Below, one piece after another: positions 46,538 through 55,453 of a stretch of DNA of 64,000 nucleotides. This DNA is from Rhizobium brockwellii (GTDB lineage: Bacteria > Pseudomonadota > Alphaproteobacteria > Rhizobiales > Rhizobiaceae), in assembly GCF_000769405.2 (NCBI RefSeq), contig NZ_CP053440.1, positions 868,001 to 932,000 on the forward strand, in the 5' to 3' direction. The position numbers were made by a program, and so were the translations under genes. Numbering within the stretch: the stretch's first letter is position 1; each line of letters opens with the position of its first letter. The notes under the pieces were generated by a model. The model had not been told where the DNA came from and did not search any database. It was given only the letters and a program-made list of their open reading frames with translations.

Positions 46538-47608
46538 TCACCGGCCGATCTTTGCGACGGAACCGCGCAGGACGAGGCTCGTGCTGACGCGTAGGCGTTC
46601 GACGGCAAGGGGCGCGCGTTCGATGCGGGCGACGAGCCGTTCGCCGGCAAGCTTGCCCATCTCATAGACGCGCTGGTCGACGATGGTGATCGGCGGAACG
46701 GTGACGCTGGTCCAGTCGGCATCGAGAAACGAAATCATAGACACGTCCTTGGGGATGGAAAGGCCGAGCGATTGCAGCGACTTGAAGATGCGCAAGCCGA
46801 CGAGGCTGTCCGATGCTAGCAGCGCCGTCGGCGCGGCACTGTCCGCGAGCAGGCGCTTGATCACGCCGTCCGTCTGATGCTGGTCCGTGGCGCCGAGCCT
46901 GACATAATGAAGAGGGTTCGGCAAACCCGCCCCGGTCAAGACGCTGACAAAACCTTCCACGCGTTCGCGGACGGCGGAATTCGAGATCCGCCCGATATCG
47001 GTGAGCCCACCATCCTCGGCATCCATGGCAGAGACGTAGGCGAGGCGGCGATGTCCTTGCCCAATCAGATAGCGGGTCGCCGCGATGGCCGCATCCCGGT
47101 CGTCGCCGGTCACGGCGTCGACGTCGAGTTCCGGGATAGCCCTATCGAACAAGACCAGCGGCACGCCGGCACGGCGGACGTGCTGCAGATGCTCGACGCT
47201 GTCGCAGCGGGCTGGCGTCACGATCAGGCCATCGACGCGCTTGCCGATCAGGAGGTCGACGGCCGATTTTTCCGCATCGAGCTCTTCGCCCGAATTCGCG
47301 ATGATGACGTTGAATCCCGCAAGACGGGCCGCATCGCTGATGCCGCGCACCGCCAGGCTGAAGAAGGCGTTCTCGATGTCGCCGACCACGACCCCGATGA
47401 TGCCGGACCTTCCTGTGCTCATGCTCCGGGCGAGCTCGTTCGGGCGGTATTCGAGGGCAGCGGCGGCTGCCATGACCTGATCCGTGATCTTGGCGCTGAC
47501 CACGCCGTAGCCGCCGAGCACACGGGCGGCAGTGGCCTTCGAGACCTTTGCGGCCTTGGCGACGTCGGCGACCGTGACTGCACGTTTCGAATGAGCGGAA
47601 TCTTCCAT
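46538..47608 (-). CDS. LacI-family repressor, divergent from amino-acid importer
   Basis: 356 residues: LacI helix-turn-helix (VTVADVAKAAKVSKATAARV, about 11-30), hinge helix, then a binding-protein-like effector domain. The YGVVSAKITDQV segment replaces the usual S-x-x-T-x-x-K. It is transcribed away from an amino-acid ABC operon, and three ACCGGT-centred sites lie between, so it very likely represses that operon and itself. LacI control of an amino-acid-type importer is less common than GntR or LysR control. Confidence 0.92.
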   Translation of the reverse strand: MEDSAHSKRAVTVADVAKAAKVSKATAARVLGGYGVVSAKITDQVMAAAAALEYRPNELARSMSTGRSGIIGVVVGDIENAFFSLAVRGISDAARLAGFNVIIANSGEELDAEKSAVDLLIGKRVDGLIVTPARCDSVEHLQHVRRAGVPLVLFDRAIPELDVDAVTGDDRDAAIAATRYLIGQGHRRLAYVSAMDAEDGGLTDIGRISNSAVRERVEGFVSVLTGAGLPNPLHYVRLGATDQHQTDGVIKRLLADSAAPTALLASDSLVGLRIFKSLQSLGLSIPKDVSMISFLDADWTSVTVPPITIVDQRVYEMGKLAGERLVARIERAPLAVERLRVSTSLVLRGSVAKIGR

Positions 47609-47636
47609 GAGCCGAGGACTACAAGAGTTGTTGACG

Positions 47637-47701
47637 ACCGGTCAATTGACGGATATCAAATATGTTGTGAGACCGGTCTCTTTATACAGGAGACCGGTAT
47701 C
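47637..47701. promoter_or_regulatory. three ACCGGT-centred operator sites between LacI gene and importer
   Basis: Site 1: ACCGGT 47637-47642 within GACGACCGGTCAAT. Site 2: perfect 12-base palindrome GAGACCGGTCTC 47669-47680. Site 3: GAGACCGGTATC 47690-47701. Sites 2 and 3 are 21 bases centre to centre (two helical turns); sites 1 and 2 are 35 apart. The central CG and even symmetry are typical of LacI operators. Confidence 0.75.
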
Positions 47702-47790
47702 TTGTCCAGAAGTCTCTGCCGCAATGCGCGGTGGGGCAGGGCGACCCGACGATGCCGACAAGAGCATTCCTTTCAGAGCGGAGAACGAAC

Positions 47791-48618
47791 ATGAAGCCTT
47801 TTGAATCATTCGCGGCCACCCTGGCCCCATTGCGGGCTGGCCTTTTGACATGCCTTCTTGCGATGGGGGCAGGCTCTGCGGCCGCCGCCGACAATCCCTA
47901 TAAGCTTATCGAGCCCGGGGTGATAAGCGTCGGCACGATGGGCGATTCCAAGCCCTATACGTTTGCCACGGCGGACGGCCAGTTCACCGGTTTCGATATC
48001 GAGCTGTTTCTCAACGTCGTCTCCCGCCTCGGCTTTCAAAAGGACGAGGTGACGTTCACGGGCCAGGAATTTTCAGCACTCCTGCCGTCGGTCGCAAACG
48101 AACGGTTCGACGTTGCCGTTGCAGCGATCGGAACCACCGAAGCACGCAAGAAGACCGTCGACTTTTCCGACGGCTATCTCGCCGGTTATCTCTCCGTCCT
48201 GACCCCGGATGCCGGTATCAAGGATGCCGATGGCCTCAAGGGCAAGCGTCTCGGCGTCGTGCAGGGAACCTTGCAGGAAGTCTATGCGGCCAAGAATTTC
48301 GGCGGGACTGATCTGGTGAAATTCCCCGACAACAATTCTGCCGTGGCCGCCCTCAACAACGGAACGGTCGATGCGCACTTTCTCGATTACGAGGCCGCCA
48401 AGCAATATGGCGAGCGCTATCCCGCGCTGAAGGTTGCCGTGAATATCCCGTCTTTCGATGCGCCTGCTGGCTTCGTAGTCCGAAAAGGAAATGACGCCTT
48501 CCGCACGGCGCTCAACGGCGCGCTTCACGACGCGATGCAGGACGGCACCTGGAAGACCCTTTATGAAAAGTGGTTCCCCGGCTCGCCGATGCCGGAGCAG
48601 TATCTTCCCAAGAAGTGA
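47791..48618 (+). CDS. amino-acid ABC importer periplasmic binding protein
   Basis: 275 residues with a signal peptide (about 1-32, ending GAGSAAAA) and the SBP family 3 fold: [20 protein letters not shown], then [18 protein letters not shown] and [20 protein letters not shown], with C-terminal [16 protein letters not shown]. Ligands of this family are polar amino acids or opines. ATG 47791 follows GCGGAGAACG. First gene of an operon with the fused transporter and the oxidase. Confidence 0.93.
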   Translation: MKPFESFAATLAPLRAGLLTCLLAMGAGSAAAADNPYKLIEPGVISVGTMGDSKPYTFATADGQFTGFDIELFLNVVSRLGFQKDEVTFTGQEFSALLPSVANERFDVAVAAIGTTEARKKTVDFSDGYLAGYLSVLTPDAGIKDADGLKGKRLGVVQGTLQEVYAAKNFGGTDLVKFPDNNSAVAALNNGTVDAHFLDYEAAKQYGERYPALKVAVNIPSFDAPAGFVVRKGNDAFRTALNGALHDAMQDGTWKTLYEKWFPGSPMPEQYLPKK

Positions 48619-48708
48619 CGCCGCAAGCCGCCCGCTCATGGCGGGCGGCTTACCAAGGCTCCGTCGGACGGCGGCGTCTGCGCCGGGCAAGAATTCATGG
48701 GGATCTGA

Positions 48709-50244
48709 ATGAACTGGCTTGAAAATCTGCGCCGCAGCTTCCTGGACTGGGATGCCATGGCGGAAGTTCTGCCGAGCATGATCAGCGTCGGCCTGAAGAA
48801 TACGTTGATCCTAGCCGCCGCCTCGACCGTGCTCGGCGTCGCTATTGGCATGGCTCTCGCCGTGATGGGCATTTCGCAGTCCCGCTGGCTGCGGCTGCCG
48901 GCGCGCATCTATACCGATGTTTTCCGTGGGCTGCCGGCGATCGTCACGATTCTGATCATCGGCCAGGGTTTTGCCCGGATCGGGCGTGAGATCTTCGGTC
49001 CGTCGCCATTTCCGCTCGGCATCCTGGCGCTCAGCCTGATCGCCGGAGCCTATATCGGTGAAATCTTCCGGTCGGGCATTCAAAGTGTCGAACGCGGCCA
49101 GATGGAAGCCTGCCGGGCGCTCAGCATGAGCCACGGGCAGGGCATGCGCCTGATCGTCATCCCGCAAGGCATCAGGCGGGTTCTGCCGGCGCTGGTCAAT
49201 CAATTCATCGGAAACGTCAAGGATTCCAGCCTTGTCTATTTCCTGGGGTTGCTCGCCTCCGAGCGGGAGCTCTTCCGTGTCGGCCAGGATCAGGCTGTCG
49301 TCACCGGCAATCTGTCACCGCTGCTGCTGGCGGGCATCTTCTATCTCGTCATCACCGTGCCGCTGACCCACTTCGTCAATTATATCGATGCGAGACTGCG
49401 GCTCGGAAAACAAGGGCGCGGCTCCAGTGCTGCGAGCGGATTGGTCGAGGTAAGCGAACTGCGGGCCGCTGCCGGCCCGCATCCCACGGGCACGGCCGAG
49501 GAGAGTACGCCTCGCTTCAAAGGCGGCGCCCTGAACATCCGGGACCTCACCATGGCCTATGGCGATCTCGACGTGCTGAAGGGTGTCGATCTCGACATCG
49601 CCGCCGGTACGGTCACCTGCATTATCGGCCCTTCCGGTTCGGGAAAATCGACGCTGCTGCGCTGCATGAACAGGCTTGTCGAGCCGAAGGGCGGCGACAT
49701 CCTGCTGGATGGCGAGAGCATCCTGGCGATGAAGCCGGAGAGATTGCGCCGGCGTGTGGGCATGGTGTTCCAGCACTTCAACCTTTTTCCCGACCACACC
49801 GCACTCGAGAACGTCATGCTTTCGCTGACCAAGATCAAGAAGATGCCAAGGCAGGAGGCGCGGCGCATCGCCGAGGCGCGTCTGGCCGAGGTCGGTCTCG
49901 CAGAGCGTAGGGATCATCGGCCCGCAGGTCTGTCAGGTGGGCAGCAGCAGCGCGTCGCCATCGCACGGGCTCTGGCCATGGATCCGGAGGTCATGCTGTT
50001 CGACGAAGTGACGAGTGCGCTCGATCCAGAACTGGTGAAGGGCGTGCTCGACCTGATGGCCGCCCTCGGCCGCCAGGGCATGACGATGGCCGTGGTGACG
50101 CACGAGATGGGATTTGCGCGCAGGGTGGCCGATCAGGTCGTCTTCATGGATGAGGGCCGCATCGTCGAGGCCGGCTGCCCGCAGCAGATCTTCGACAATC
50201 CCCGAAGCGAGCGGCTGAAGCGCTTCCTTGCTGAAGTTCTCTGA
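48709..50244 (+). CDS. fused amino-acid ABC permease-ATPase
   Basis: 511 residues joining two subunits usually encoded separately. Residues 1-235 are a HisM/GlnP-type permease (about five membrane segments; EAA-like loop [20 protein letters not shown]). A polar linker of about 35 residues follows, then from about 272 a HisP/GlnQ-type ATPase with [29 protein letters not shown] and switch His in VVTHEMGFA. Only one permease half is present, so a homodimer of the fusion could make the entire translocator. It lies 90 bases after the binding protein. Confidence 0.94.
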   Translation: MNWLENLRRSFLDWDAMAEVLPSMISVGLKNTLILAAASTVLGVAIGMALAVMGISQSRWLRLPARIYTDVFRGLPAIVTILIIGQGFARIGREIFGPSPFPLGILALSLIAGAYIGEIFRSGIQSVERGQMEACRALSMSHGQGMRLIVIPQGIRRVLPALVNQFIGNVKDSSLVYFLGLLASERELFRVGQDQAVVTGNLSPLLLAGIFYLVITVPLTHFVNYIDARLRLGKQGRGSSAASGLVEVSELRAAAGPHPTGTAEESTPRFKGGALNIRDLTMAYGDLDVLKGVDLDIAAGTVTCIIGPSGSGKSTLLRCMNRLVEPKGGDILLDGESILAMKPERLRRRVGMVFQHFNLFPDHTALENVMLSLTKIKKMPRQEARRIAEARLAEVGLAERRDHRPAGLSGGQQQRVAIARALAMDPEVMLFDEVTSALDPELVKGVLDLMAALGRQGMTMAVVTHEMGFARRVADQVVFMDEGRIVEAGCPQQIFDNPRSERLKRFLAEVL

Positions 50245-50339
50245 AGCGCCGGAGGCAACGCATGGTGCCCCCGGTCGTCCTGACGGCGGATGCGCCGGAT
50301 TTCGTTCGATGTAGCAAGAGCAGAAACAAGGTTATCGAC

Positions 50340-51476
50340 ATGAACGCTTCCACCAAACCTTCGAAGGTCGTCGTCATCGGCGGCGGGATCTTTGGCGTCT
50401 CGACCGCTGTCCATCTGGCACGGCTCGGGGTCCGCACCGTGCTCATCAATGACGGCCCGCTCGCCAACGGCGCCTCCGGCCGTTCGCTCGCCTGGCTCAA
50501 CTCGGCGCGCAAACGCTCCGATGCCTATCACCGTCTGCGTTTGGCCGGCTTAGATCGCTATCGCACGCTGGCGGTGAGGTATCCCGATGCTCCGTGGCTG
50601 CGCTTCGACGGCGGCTTGACCTGGGATGCGGACGATACCGCCAACGAGATCGCCGAGATCTTCGACTATGAGCGCGATCTCGGCTATCACGCGCAATGGC
50701 TTGCCCCGCAAAGAATTGCCGCGGCGACGCCGGGTGTCGATGCAAGTGTGGTGACGCCGCAAGGCGCGATCTTCAATCCCGGGGAGGGCTGGGTCGATCT
50801 TCCGTCCTTGATCGCTACGCTTGCGGAAGAATTCCGCACGCTGGGCGGTGAGATTATCACGGACGCGGGTCGCGCGACGGTCGATGTTGAAGGCGGACGT
50901 GCCCGTGGTGTGATCACCGCGAATGGCATGCGCCGCGATGCGGATGCCGTGCTGCTTGCTGCCGGCGGCGACGTCCCCGCAATCGTGGCCGAGGCCGGCC
51001 AGCATATCGAGGACGCAACGCCTGTCGCGCTTCTCGTCCGAACCAAGCCGATCCGCCATCCGCTGAAGGCTGTGCTCAACACCCCTCGCATTGCCATCCG
51101 ACCAACGCCCAGCGGCGGCTTCGCGCTCGATTCCGCCTGGTCCGAGGAAGAGGTGAGCGTGAAGCCCGACGGCAGCTATGATGTCAGGCAATCGACGCTG
51201 GAGGGGTTGCTGCGCGAGGCCTCAAGGGTTCTCGAAGGTAATCCGCAACTAGAGATCGAAGATTATGGGGTCGGCCCGAAGCCCATCCCGGGCGATGGCG
51301 AGCCGGTCTTCGGCGAGCTGCCGTCGATCCCGGGTTACTTCGTCGCCTTCAGCCATAGCGGCGCCACCCTCGGCCTGATTGCCGGCGAACTGCTGGCGGA
51401 CGAGATCGTCACTGGACGCCGGCATCCGCTGCTGGCGGAATTTCGGCCGGAGCGTTTCAGCGCGTCGCGAAGATGA
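50340..51476 (+). CDS. FAD-dependent amino-acid/amine oxidoreductase (DAO family)
   Basis: 378 residues. The N-terminal FAD dinucleotide motif VVVIGGGIFGVSTAVHLARL is intact, and the C-terminal FAD segment (YFVAFSHSGATLGLIAGELL) matches the D-amino-acid oxidase/glycine oxidase family. ATG 50340 follows AAGG; the longer frame from 50262 lies in the gap after the importer. It is co-oriented with and close behind the importer, so it probably oxidises the imported compound, perhaps a D-amino acid, N-methyl amino acid or opine. The electron acceptor is unknown. Confidence 0.9.
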   Translation: MNASTKPSKVVVIGGGIFGVSTAVHLARLGVRTVLINDGPLANGASGRSLAWLNSARKRSDAYHRLRLAGLDRYRTLAVRYPDAPWLRFDGGLTWDADDTANEIAEIFDYERDLGYHAQWLAPQRIAAATPGVDASVVTPQGAIFNPGEGWVDLPSLIATLAEEFRTLGGEIITDAGRATVDVEGGRARGVITANGMRRDADAVLLAAGGDVPAIVAEAGQHIEDATPVALLVRTKPIRHPLKAVLNTPRIAIRPTPSGGFALDSAWSEEEVSVKPDGSYDVRQSTLEGLLREASRVLEGNPQLEIEDYGVGPKPIPGDGEPVFGELPSIPGYFVAFSHSGATLGLIAGELLADEIVTGRRHPLLAEFRPERFSASRR

Positions 51477-51550
51477 AGGCAGGAGCGGAGGCCGATGCAT
51501 CCTTCTGAGCCCTCGAGCGTTCTATCGCCAGGAACAACTGGAGACGAATT

Positions 51551-52057
51551 ATGTTCAAGGAAGAACTCGGGGACACCGGCACAAACAAGGATATGCGCGA
51601 TGGTGTGGAAACCGCGCCGGCCTCCTTCGAAGAGGCGAGCATCAACCCTGATCTTATCAGACGTGAGGGTTTCGCGAGCGACGCCGAATATCGGGCATAC
51701 ATTGCGACGCTCGGCGATTACGCTTCCGTTGGAGACACCGTCGATGAGCCCCTCCCGATCTACGAAGGTCATGTCCTGGAAGGCCGTCTGCAAGAACTGA
51801 GAGAAGAGATCGAAAACCTTCGCGCTCGCCTTCACGTGATCCAACATCAGGCCGCGACCGTCGTTACGGAGAACGTCCGATGGGCCGATGCAAGCGCTCA
51901 TGCGCAGCTCGGCAATCAGCCCTGGCTCAAGCTGGCAGCCGCAATGGCGGCGACCTTCGTCGTCACGAGGGGCATCAGGCGACTGCCTCTGGGCGCCGTG
52001 GCGACGACGGCGTTTCCGTTGGTGGCGGCGGTGATGAACCGGAAGCTCGCCCGGTGA
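51551..52057 (+). CDS. hypothetical protein with coiled coil and C-terminal hydrophobic region
   Basis: 168 residues: an acidic N-terminal third, a coiled coil (EGRLQELREEIENLRARLHV), and a C-terminal hydrophobic stretch (WLKLAAAMAATFVVTRGI and AVATTAFPLVAAVM) that could anchor it in the membrane. ATG 51551 has GGAG seven bases upstream. No family recognised. It is adjacent to the stress-type group that follows. Confidence 0.65.
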   Translation: MFKEELGDTGTNKDMRDGVETAPASFEEASINPDLIRREGFASDAEYRAYIATLGDYASVGDTVDEPLPIYEGHVLEGRLQELREEIENLRARLHVIQHQAATVVTENVRWADASAHAQLGNQPWLKLAAAMAATFVVTRGIRRLPLGAVATTAFPLVAAVMNRKLAR

Positions 52058-52080
52058 AAGTCGTCAGTGTCGATGACTGA

Positions 52081-52809
52081 TCAGGCGAAGCCGATTTCCG
52101 CGAGCAGAGGCAGGTGGTCCGAGGCAATCCTTGTCAGGCGGTTTTCCAGGACCGCCGCCTGTTTGACGATGAGATCGTCAGTGACGAAGATGTGGTCGAG
52201 GCGCATCAGTGGGTAGCGCGAGGGAAAGGTCGCTCTCGGCGCGGCGCTGCCTGCGAGCTGGGCGTCTTTCAATGAGCGCGCGGCAAGTCGGTAAGTCGCC
52301 GATGACGGAATGGCGTTGAAATCGCCGCAGAGGATGGTGGGAAGAGGTTCATCCGCCGTGCCGCGTAGCCAGCCGGGGTTCAGCAATGTCGTCATCTGCC
52401 GGATGCGCTCGCGGCCACGAAGGCCGAGATGGGTGTTGACGACGAGCAGTTTTCTGTCGCCGACCACTATTTCGACGGAAATGGCGCCGCGCTGTTCGCC
52501 GATGGATGGCAATGGTCCGGCCTTGACCGCGCCTGTCGGCAGCGAAGTGATGATCGCATCGCCATACTGCTCCTCGGCGATCGATAGCGCCGGATGGAAA
52601 TGAGCCTGCATCTTCAAAAGCGAGGCGATCGCATGGGCCTGGTCGACGCCGCCGGTCCTGCGCCTGAGGACGTCGACCTCCTGAAGAGCGACGATATCAG
52701 CCTCGGCCTCGGCGATGACAGAAGCGATGCGGCCGGGATCGAGCTTCCGGTCGCCCCCGATACAACTGTGCACGTTATAGGTCAGGATTTTGATTGATTG
52801 ATCCGGCAT
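52081..52809 (-). CDS. endonuclease/exonuclease/phosphatase-family protein (YbhP-like)
   Basis: 242 residues of the EEP fold: ILTYNVHSCIGG at the start, catalytic Glu in VALQEVD, NTHLGL, the GDFNAIP metal/catalytic segment, and the ending SDHLPLLAEIGF. It may cleave phosphodiesters of lipids or nucleic acids. ATG 52809 was chosen; the frame to 52920 would cross the divergent promoter. It faces the YbhN-like gene across a shared stress promoter. In E. coli the same three families form ybhP-clsB-ybhN. Confidence 0.9.
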   Translation of the reverse strand: MPDQSIKILTYNVHSCIGGDRKLDPGRIASVIAEAEADIVALQEVDVLRRRTGGVDQAHAIASLLKMQAHFHPALSIAEEQYGDAIITSLPTGAVKAGPLPSIGEQRGAISVEIVVGDRKLLVVNTHLGLRGRERIRQMTTLLNPGWLRGTADEPLPTILCGDFNAIPSSATYRLAARSLKDAQLAGSAAPRATFPSRYPLMRLDHIFVTDDLIVKQAAVLENRLTRIASDHLPLLAEIGFA

Positions 52810-52835
52810 AGGCCCTGCTGAACTTGTTCCCCGGG

Positions 52836-52860
52836 GGAACACAAAACTCGTTTGATCGTT
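52836..52860 (+). promoter_or_regulatory. EcfG-type stress promoter of the YbhN-like gene
   Basis: GGAAC (52836-52840), exactly 16 bases, CGTT (52857-52860): exact consensus, 43 bases before the start of the membrane protein gene. It is interleaved with a candidate promoter on the other strand. Confidence 0.75.
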
Positions 52861-52862
52861 CC
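52838..52862 (-). promoter_or_regulatory. EcfG-like promoter of the EEP gene, interleaved with the opposite one
   Basis: Minus strand GGAAC (52862-52858), 16 bases, TGTT (52841-52838), one mismatch from consensus, ending 28 bases before the EEP start codon. The -35 of each strand overlaps the -10 of the other. Confidence 0.6.
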
Positions 52863-52903
52863 CGATTATCGAACCATCGCGCTCGCACTCCTGAGGACAA
52901 TCG

Positions 52904-53866
52904 ATGAGCTTGAAAAGCATGATATGGAATGGACTGCTCGTTGTTGCCCTTTGTCTTGCGGTCTTTCTCCTCTATCGAATCTTTCAACAATATAGCCTCG
53001 ATCAGATCGTCCAATCGGTTCGCAGCATACCTCTTTCGACCTTTTGCACTGCACTTCTCTTTGCGGCGGCGTCCTATCTGTGCCTCAGCTGCTTCGACCT
53101 CCTGGCTATCCGCTCGCTCGGCAAATCCTTGCCCTACCGGAACATCCTGCTCGCCTCGTTCATCAGCCTTTCGCTCGGCCACAATATCGGCTTTGCCGGG
53201 CTGAGCAGCGGCGCCTTTCGCTATCGTTTCTACTCGCGCTGGGGGCTGACAGCGGAGGACGTGGCGAAGATCATCCTGTTTTGCGGTGTCACGGTAGGGC
53301 TCGGGCTGATCACACTTGGCGGCATCGCCATGATCGTCAATCCCGGCGATGCAGGGCGCTTGCTGCGCATCGACCCGGCAAGTGTACGCATCTTCGGTTT
53401 GCTGGCGCTGGTCGTGCCGGCGGTCTATGCGGGCCTGGCGTTTTTCATCCGCGGCACGTTGCGGCTGTGGCGCTGGTCGTTTCAGTTGCCGCGATTTTCG
53501 ATCGCGGTCGCACAGGTTGCGGTCGGGACGATCAATTTCATGCTCGTGTCGGCCTGTTTGCACCAGATGCTCTCTGCCTTCGGCGACGTTGCCTTCTTCA
53601 GGTCGGTGACGGCTTACGTGCTCGCCAATTCGGCGATCCTTGCAACGCATGTTCCGGGCGGTCTCGGCGTGCTCGAGGCGACGGTCTCCTATGTCGTGCC
53701 GAAGGAGGCGTCGATCGGCGCTTTGATTGCGTTTCGCTGCGCCTATTTCTTCATTCCACTGGCGCTCGGCACGACGCTGCTCGTCATCAGCGAGGTCGTT
53801 TTCCGACGGACGTCACGCGGGGCGAATGAGGAGGCGGACGAGCGCGCCGAGGCCCAGTCGGTTTAA
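52904..53866 (+). CDS. YbhN/UPF0104-type membrane protein (LPG synthase membrane-domain family)
   Basis: 320 residues with about eight membrane segments, of the family that shares its fold with the flippase domain of MprF lysyl-phosphatidylglycerol synthase. Recognisable segments: SLGHNIGFAGLSSGAFRYRF and THVPGGLGVLEATV. It lacks the MprF aminoacyltransferase domain. Probably involved in phospholipid movement or envelope lipid balance, in line with a cardiolipin-synthase-like gene beside it. Its last 54 bases overlap the 3' end of the convergent phospholipase-D gene. Confidence 0.88.
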   Translation: MSLKSMIWNGLLVVALCLAVFLLYRIFQQYSLDQIVQSVRSIPLSTFCTALLFAAASYLCLSCFDLLAIRSLGKSLPYRNILLASFISLSLGHNIGFAGLSSGAFRYRFYSRWGLTAEDVAKIILFCGVTVGLGLITLGGIAMIVNPGDAGRLLRIDPASVRIFGLLALVVPAVYAGLAFFIRGTLRLWRWSFQLPRFSIAVAQVAVGTINFMLVSACLHQMLSAFGDVAFFRSVTAYVLANSAILATHVPGGLGVLEATVSYVVPKEASIGALIAFRCAYFFIPLALGTTLLVISEVVFRRTSRGANEEADERAEAQSV

Positions 53867-55336
53867 AACTGTGAACGGTCGAACCGGGTCGAAGATCGCC
53901 GTGCCTGAAATCGGTGAAATGCTGCCCGACAGCTCGACGGTGAATTCCCGTAAACCCCGAGGCCCGTCATTGAGCGCGTCGACCGCCTCGATCAACGAGC
54001 CGCTCTGCATAAGGGCTGCGGCGAAGGTTTCCGGGGTGGTTCCGAGATATTCCGAAAGCAGGCGATTGCGCAGATCCACGATCGCGCGGCGGTGCTCGTC
54101 ATTACCTGCCTCGAACAACATGTCGCATTCGCCATCCAGCCCTTCCGAGCGATTGTTGAGATTGGAGGAGCCGATGCGGACCAGCTCGTCATCGGCGATG
54201 ATCAGTTTGGAATGGACGAGCACCTCCACCTCGCTCGCTTTCGCCGTTACCCGCCCGGGCACGATTGGCCCGGGCACGACGGCATAGTAGACGCGCAGGC
54301 GATCGGCGCGGTCGGCGCGTTTGAGGCGGCGGATGACGCGGTCGCGATTGCCGCCCATGACAAGCTTTTCGATCAGCCCATGAGAACTGCGCGTGCAGAT
54401 GATGACGACTTCGGGGCCGTCCTCCTCCTGCAGCCGCGCGGCAATGGCGTCGGCGACGCGGAAGGAGGCGAGATATTGCGCCTCGATGTAAAGCTGCCGC
54501 CGCGCCCGGGCGATGACGTCCAATGTCATGGCGATGCCGTCGCTGATGCCGGGGCGAAAAGCGGTCGACGGCTCCGTCAGCGCGAAGCTGACCGCGATCT
54601 CCCTCGTCGAAACGGCGAGATCGTCCGGCCAGGAAAAGGGGACATCTTCGGCCAACGGCAGGTGGTTTTCACCGGTGGCGTTTTCCCAGCGCCGCCTGGC
54701 GATATCGCCGATCAACCTCGCAGCGTCGCCGGTCACCATTGCCTGAACGTCGTGCAGCGGATCGTATGAAACGCCCTTGGGGTCACGTCGCAATTTATCC
54801 TTGGCGCGGTGGAGCCAGGTGTCCCATCGCCGCGATGTCAGGTCCATGCCGCCGATGAAGGAGACGGCATCGTCGATGCAGACGAGCTTCTGATGGTGGC
54901 AGCCGCGCACCGCGCGCTGAAGATCGAAGCGCAGATCGATCCGCTCATTCCTTGGGAAACTCTTCTTGCGAAGCAGCCGGAGCGACTTGTCGGAATAGAT
55001 GGGGCCGAGCGTCCAGACGAGGATGCGTATTTCGAGCTGCGGATTTGCGGCCGCCAGCTCATGCAGCAGGTCGGACAGGGTCTCGTCGGATTTATCAGGT
55101 TCCATCGGGATGTCGGGGTTGAAATCCCAACCGACGATCCAGACGGTGCGCCGTGCCTGCCGCAGTGCGCGCGCCAACTCCGCAAAGTAGCTGTCGCCGT
55201 TGATCAGGAAGGTCGCCTTCGCAGCGCTGCCTTGGAGACGCAAGTCGCTCTCATCCTGTTTTTGGCGGTCGCCCGGTCGTTGTGATTTTGTCTGGGGCAA
55301 GCTCGGGTTATTGAAGATGGTTTCGAATGTCGTCAT
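53813..55336 (-). CDS. phospholipase-D superfamily protein, cardiolipin synthase B-like
   Basis: 507 residues with two HKD motifs, HHQKLVCID near residue 147 and HSKLIIADD near 374, each followed by the SFIGGMD or VRIGSSN type segment; both are needed for the phosphatidyl-transferase active site. No N-terminal membrane segments, as in ClsB/ClsC and unlike ClsA. Likely makes cardiolipin or hydrolyses phospholipid at the membrane. ATG 55336 was chosen over 55366 because the exact EcfG promoter -10 starts at 55366-55369. Convergent 54-base overlap with the YbhN-like gene. Confidence 0.9.
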   Translation of the reverse strand: MTTFETIFNNPSLPQTKSQRPGDRQKQDESDLRLQGSAAKATFLINGDSYFAELARALRQARRTVWIVGWDFNPDIPMEPDKSDETLSDLLHELAAANPQLEIRILVWTLGPIYSDKSLRLLRKKSFPRNERIDLRFDLQRAVRGCHHQKLVCIDDAVSFIGGMDLTSRRWDTWLHRAKDKLRRDPKGVSYDPLHDVQAMVTGDAARLIGDIARRRWENATGENHLPLAEDVPFSWPDDLAVSTREIAVSFALTEPSTAFRPGISDGIAMTLDVIARARRQLYIEAQYLASFRVADAIAARLQEEDGPEVVIICTRSSHGLIEKLVMGGNRDRVIRRLKRADRADRLRVYYAVVPGPIVPGRVTAKASEVEVLVHSKLIIADDELVRIGSSNLNNRSEGLDGECDMLFEAGNDEHRRAIVDLRNRLLSEYLGTTPETFAAALMQSGSLIEAVDALNDGPRGLREFTVELSGSISPISGTAIFDPVRPFTVLNRLGLGALVRLLIRPA

Positions 55337-55365
55337 GATTGCCTCGGCCTCTAACTGGGAGAGCA

Positions 55366-55390
55366 AACGCTTGGATTATTTTTGGGTTCC
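55366..55390 (-). promoter_or_regulatory. EcfG-type stress promoter of the phospholipase-D gene
   Basis: Minus strand GGAAC (55390-55386), exactly 16 bases, CGTT (55369-55366): exact consensus, ending 29 bases before the start codon. Confidence 0.75.
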
Positions 55391-55453
55391 CTGCGGCGCC
55401 AGATGAGTCGGTCGGGTTGGCAGGGCCGGCGATACGAAGTGCAAGGAAACGAG

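Noticed and set aside
51531..51555. GGAAC-N16-TGTT resembling an EcfG promoter
   Set aside because: The -10 would overlap the start codon of the 51551 gene, whose GGAG ribosome site supports that start; probably chance.
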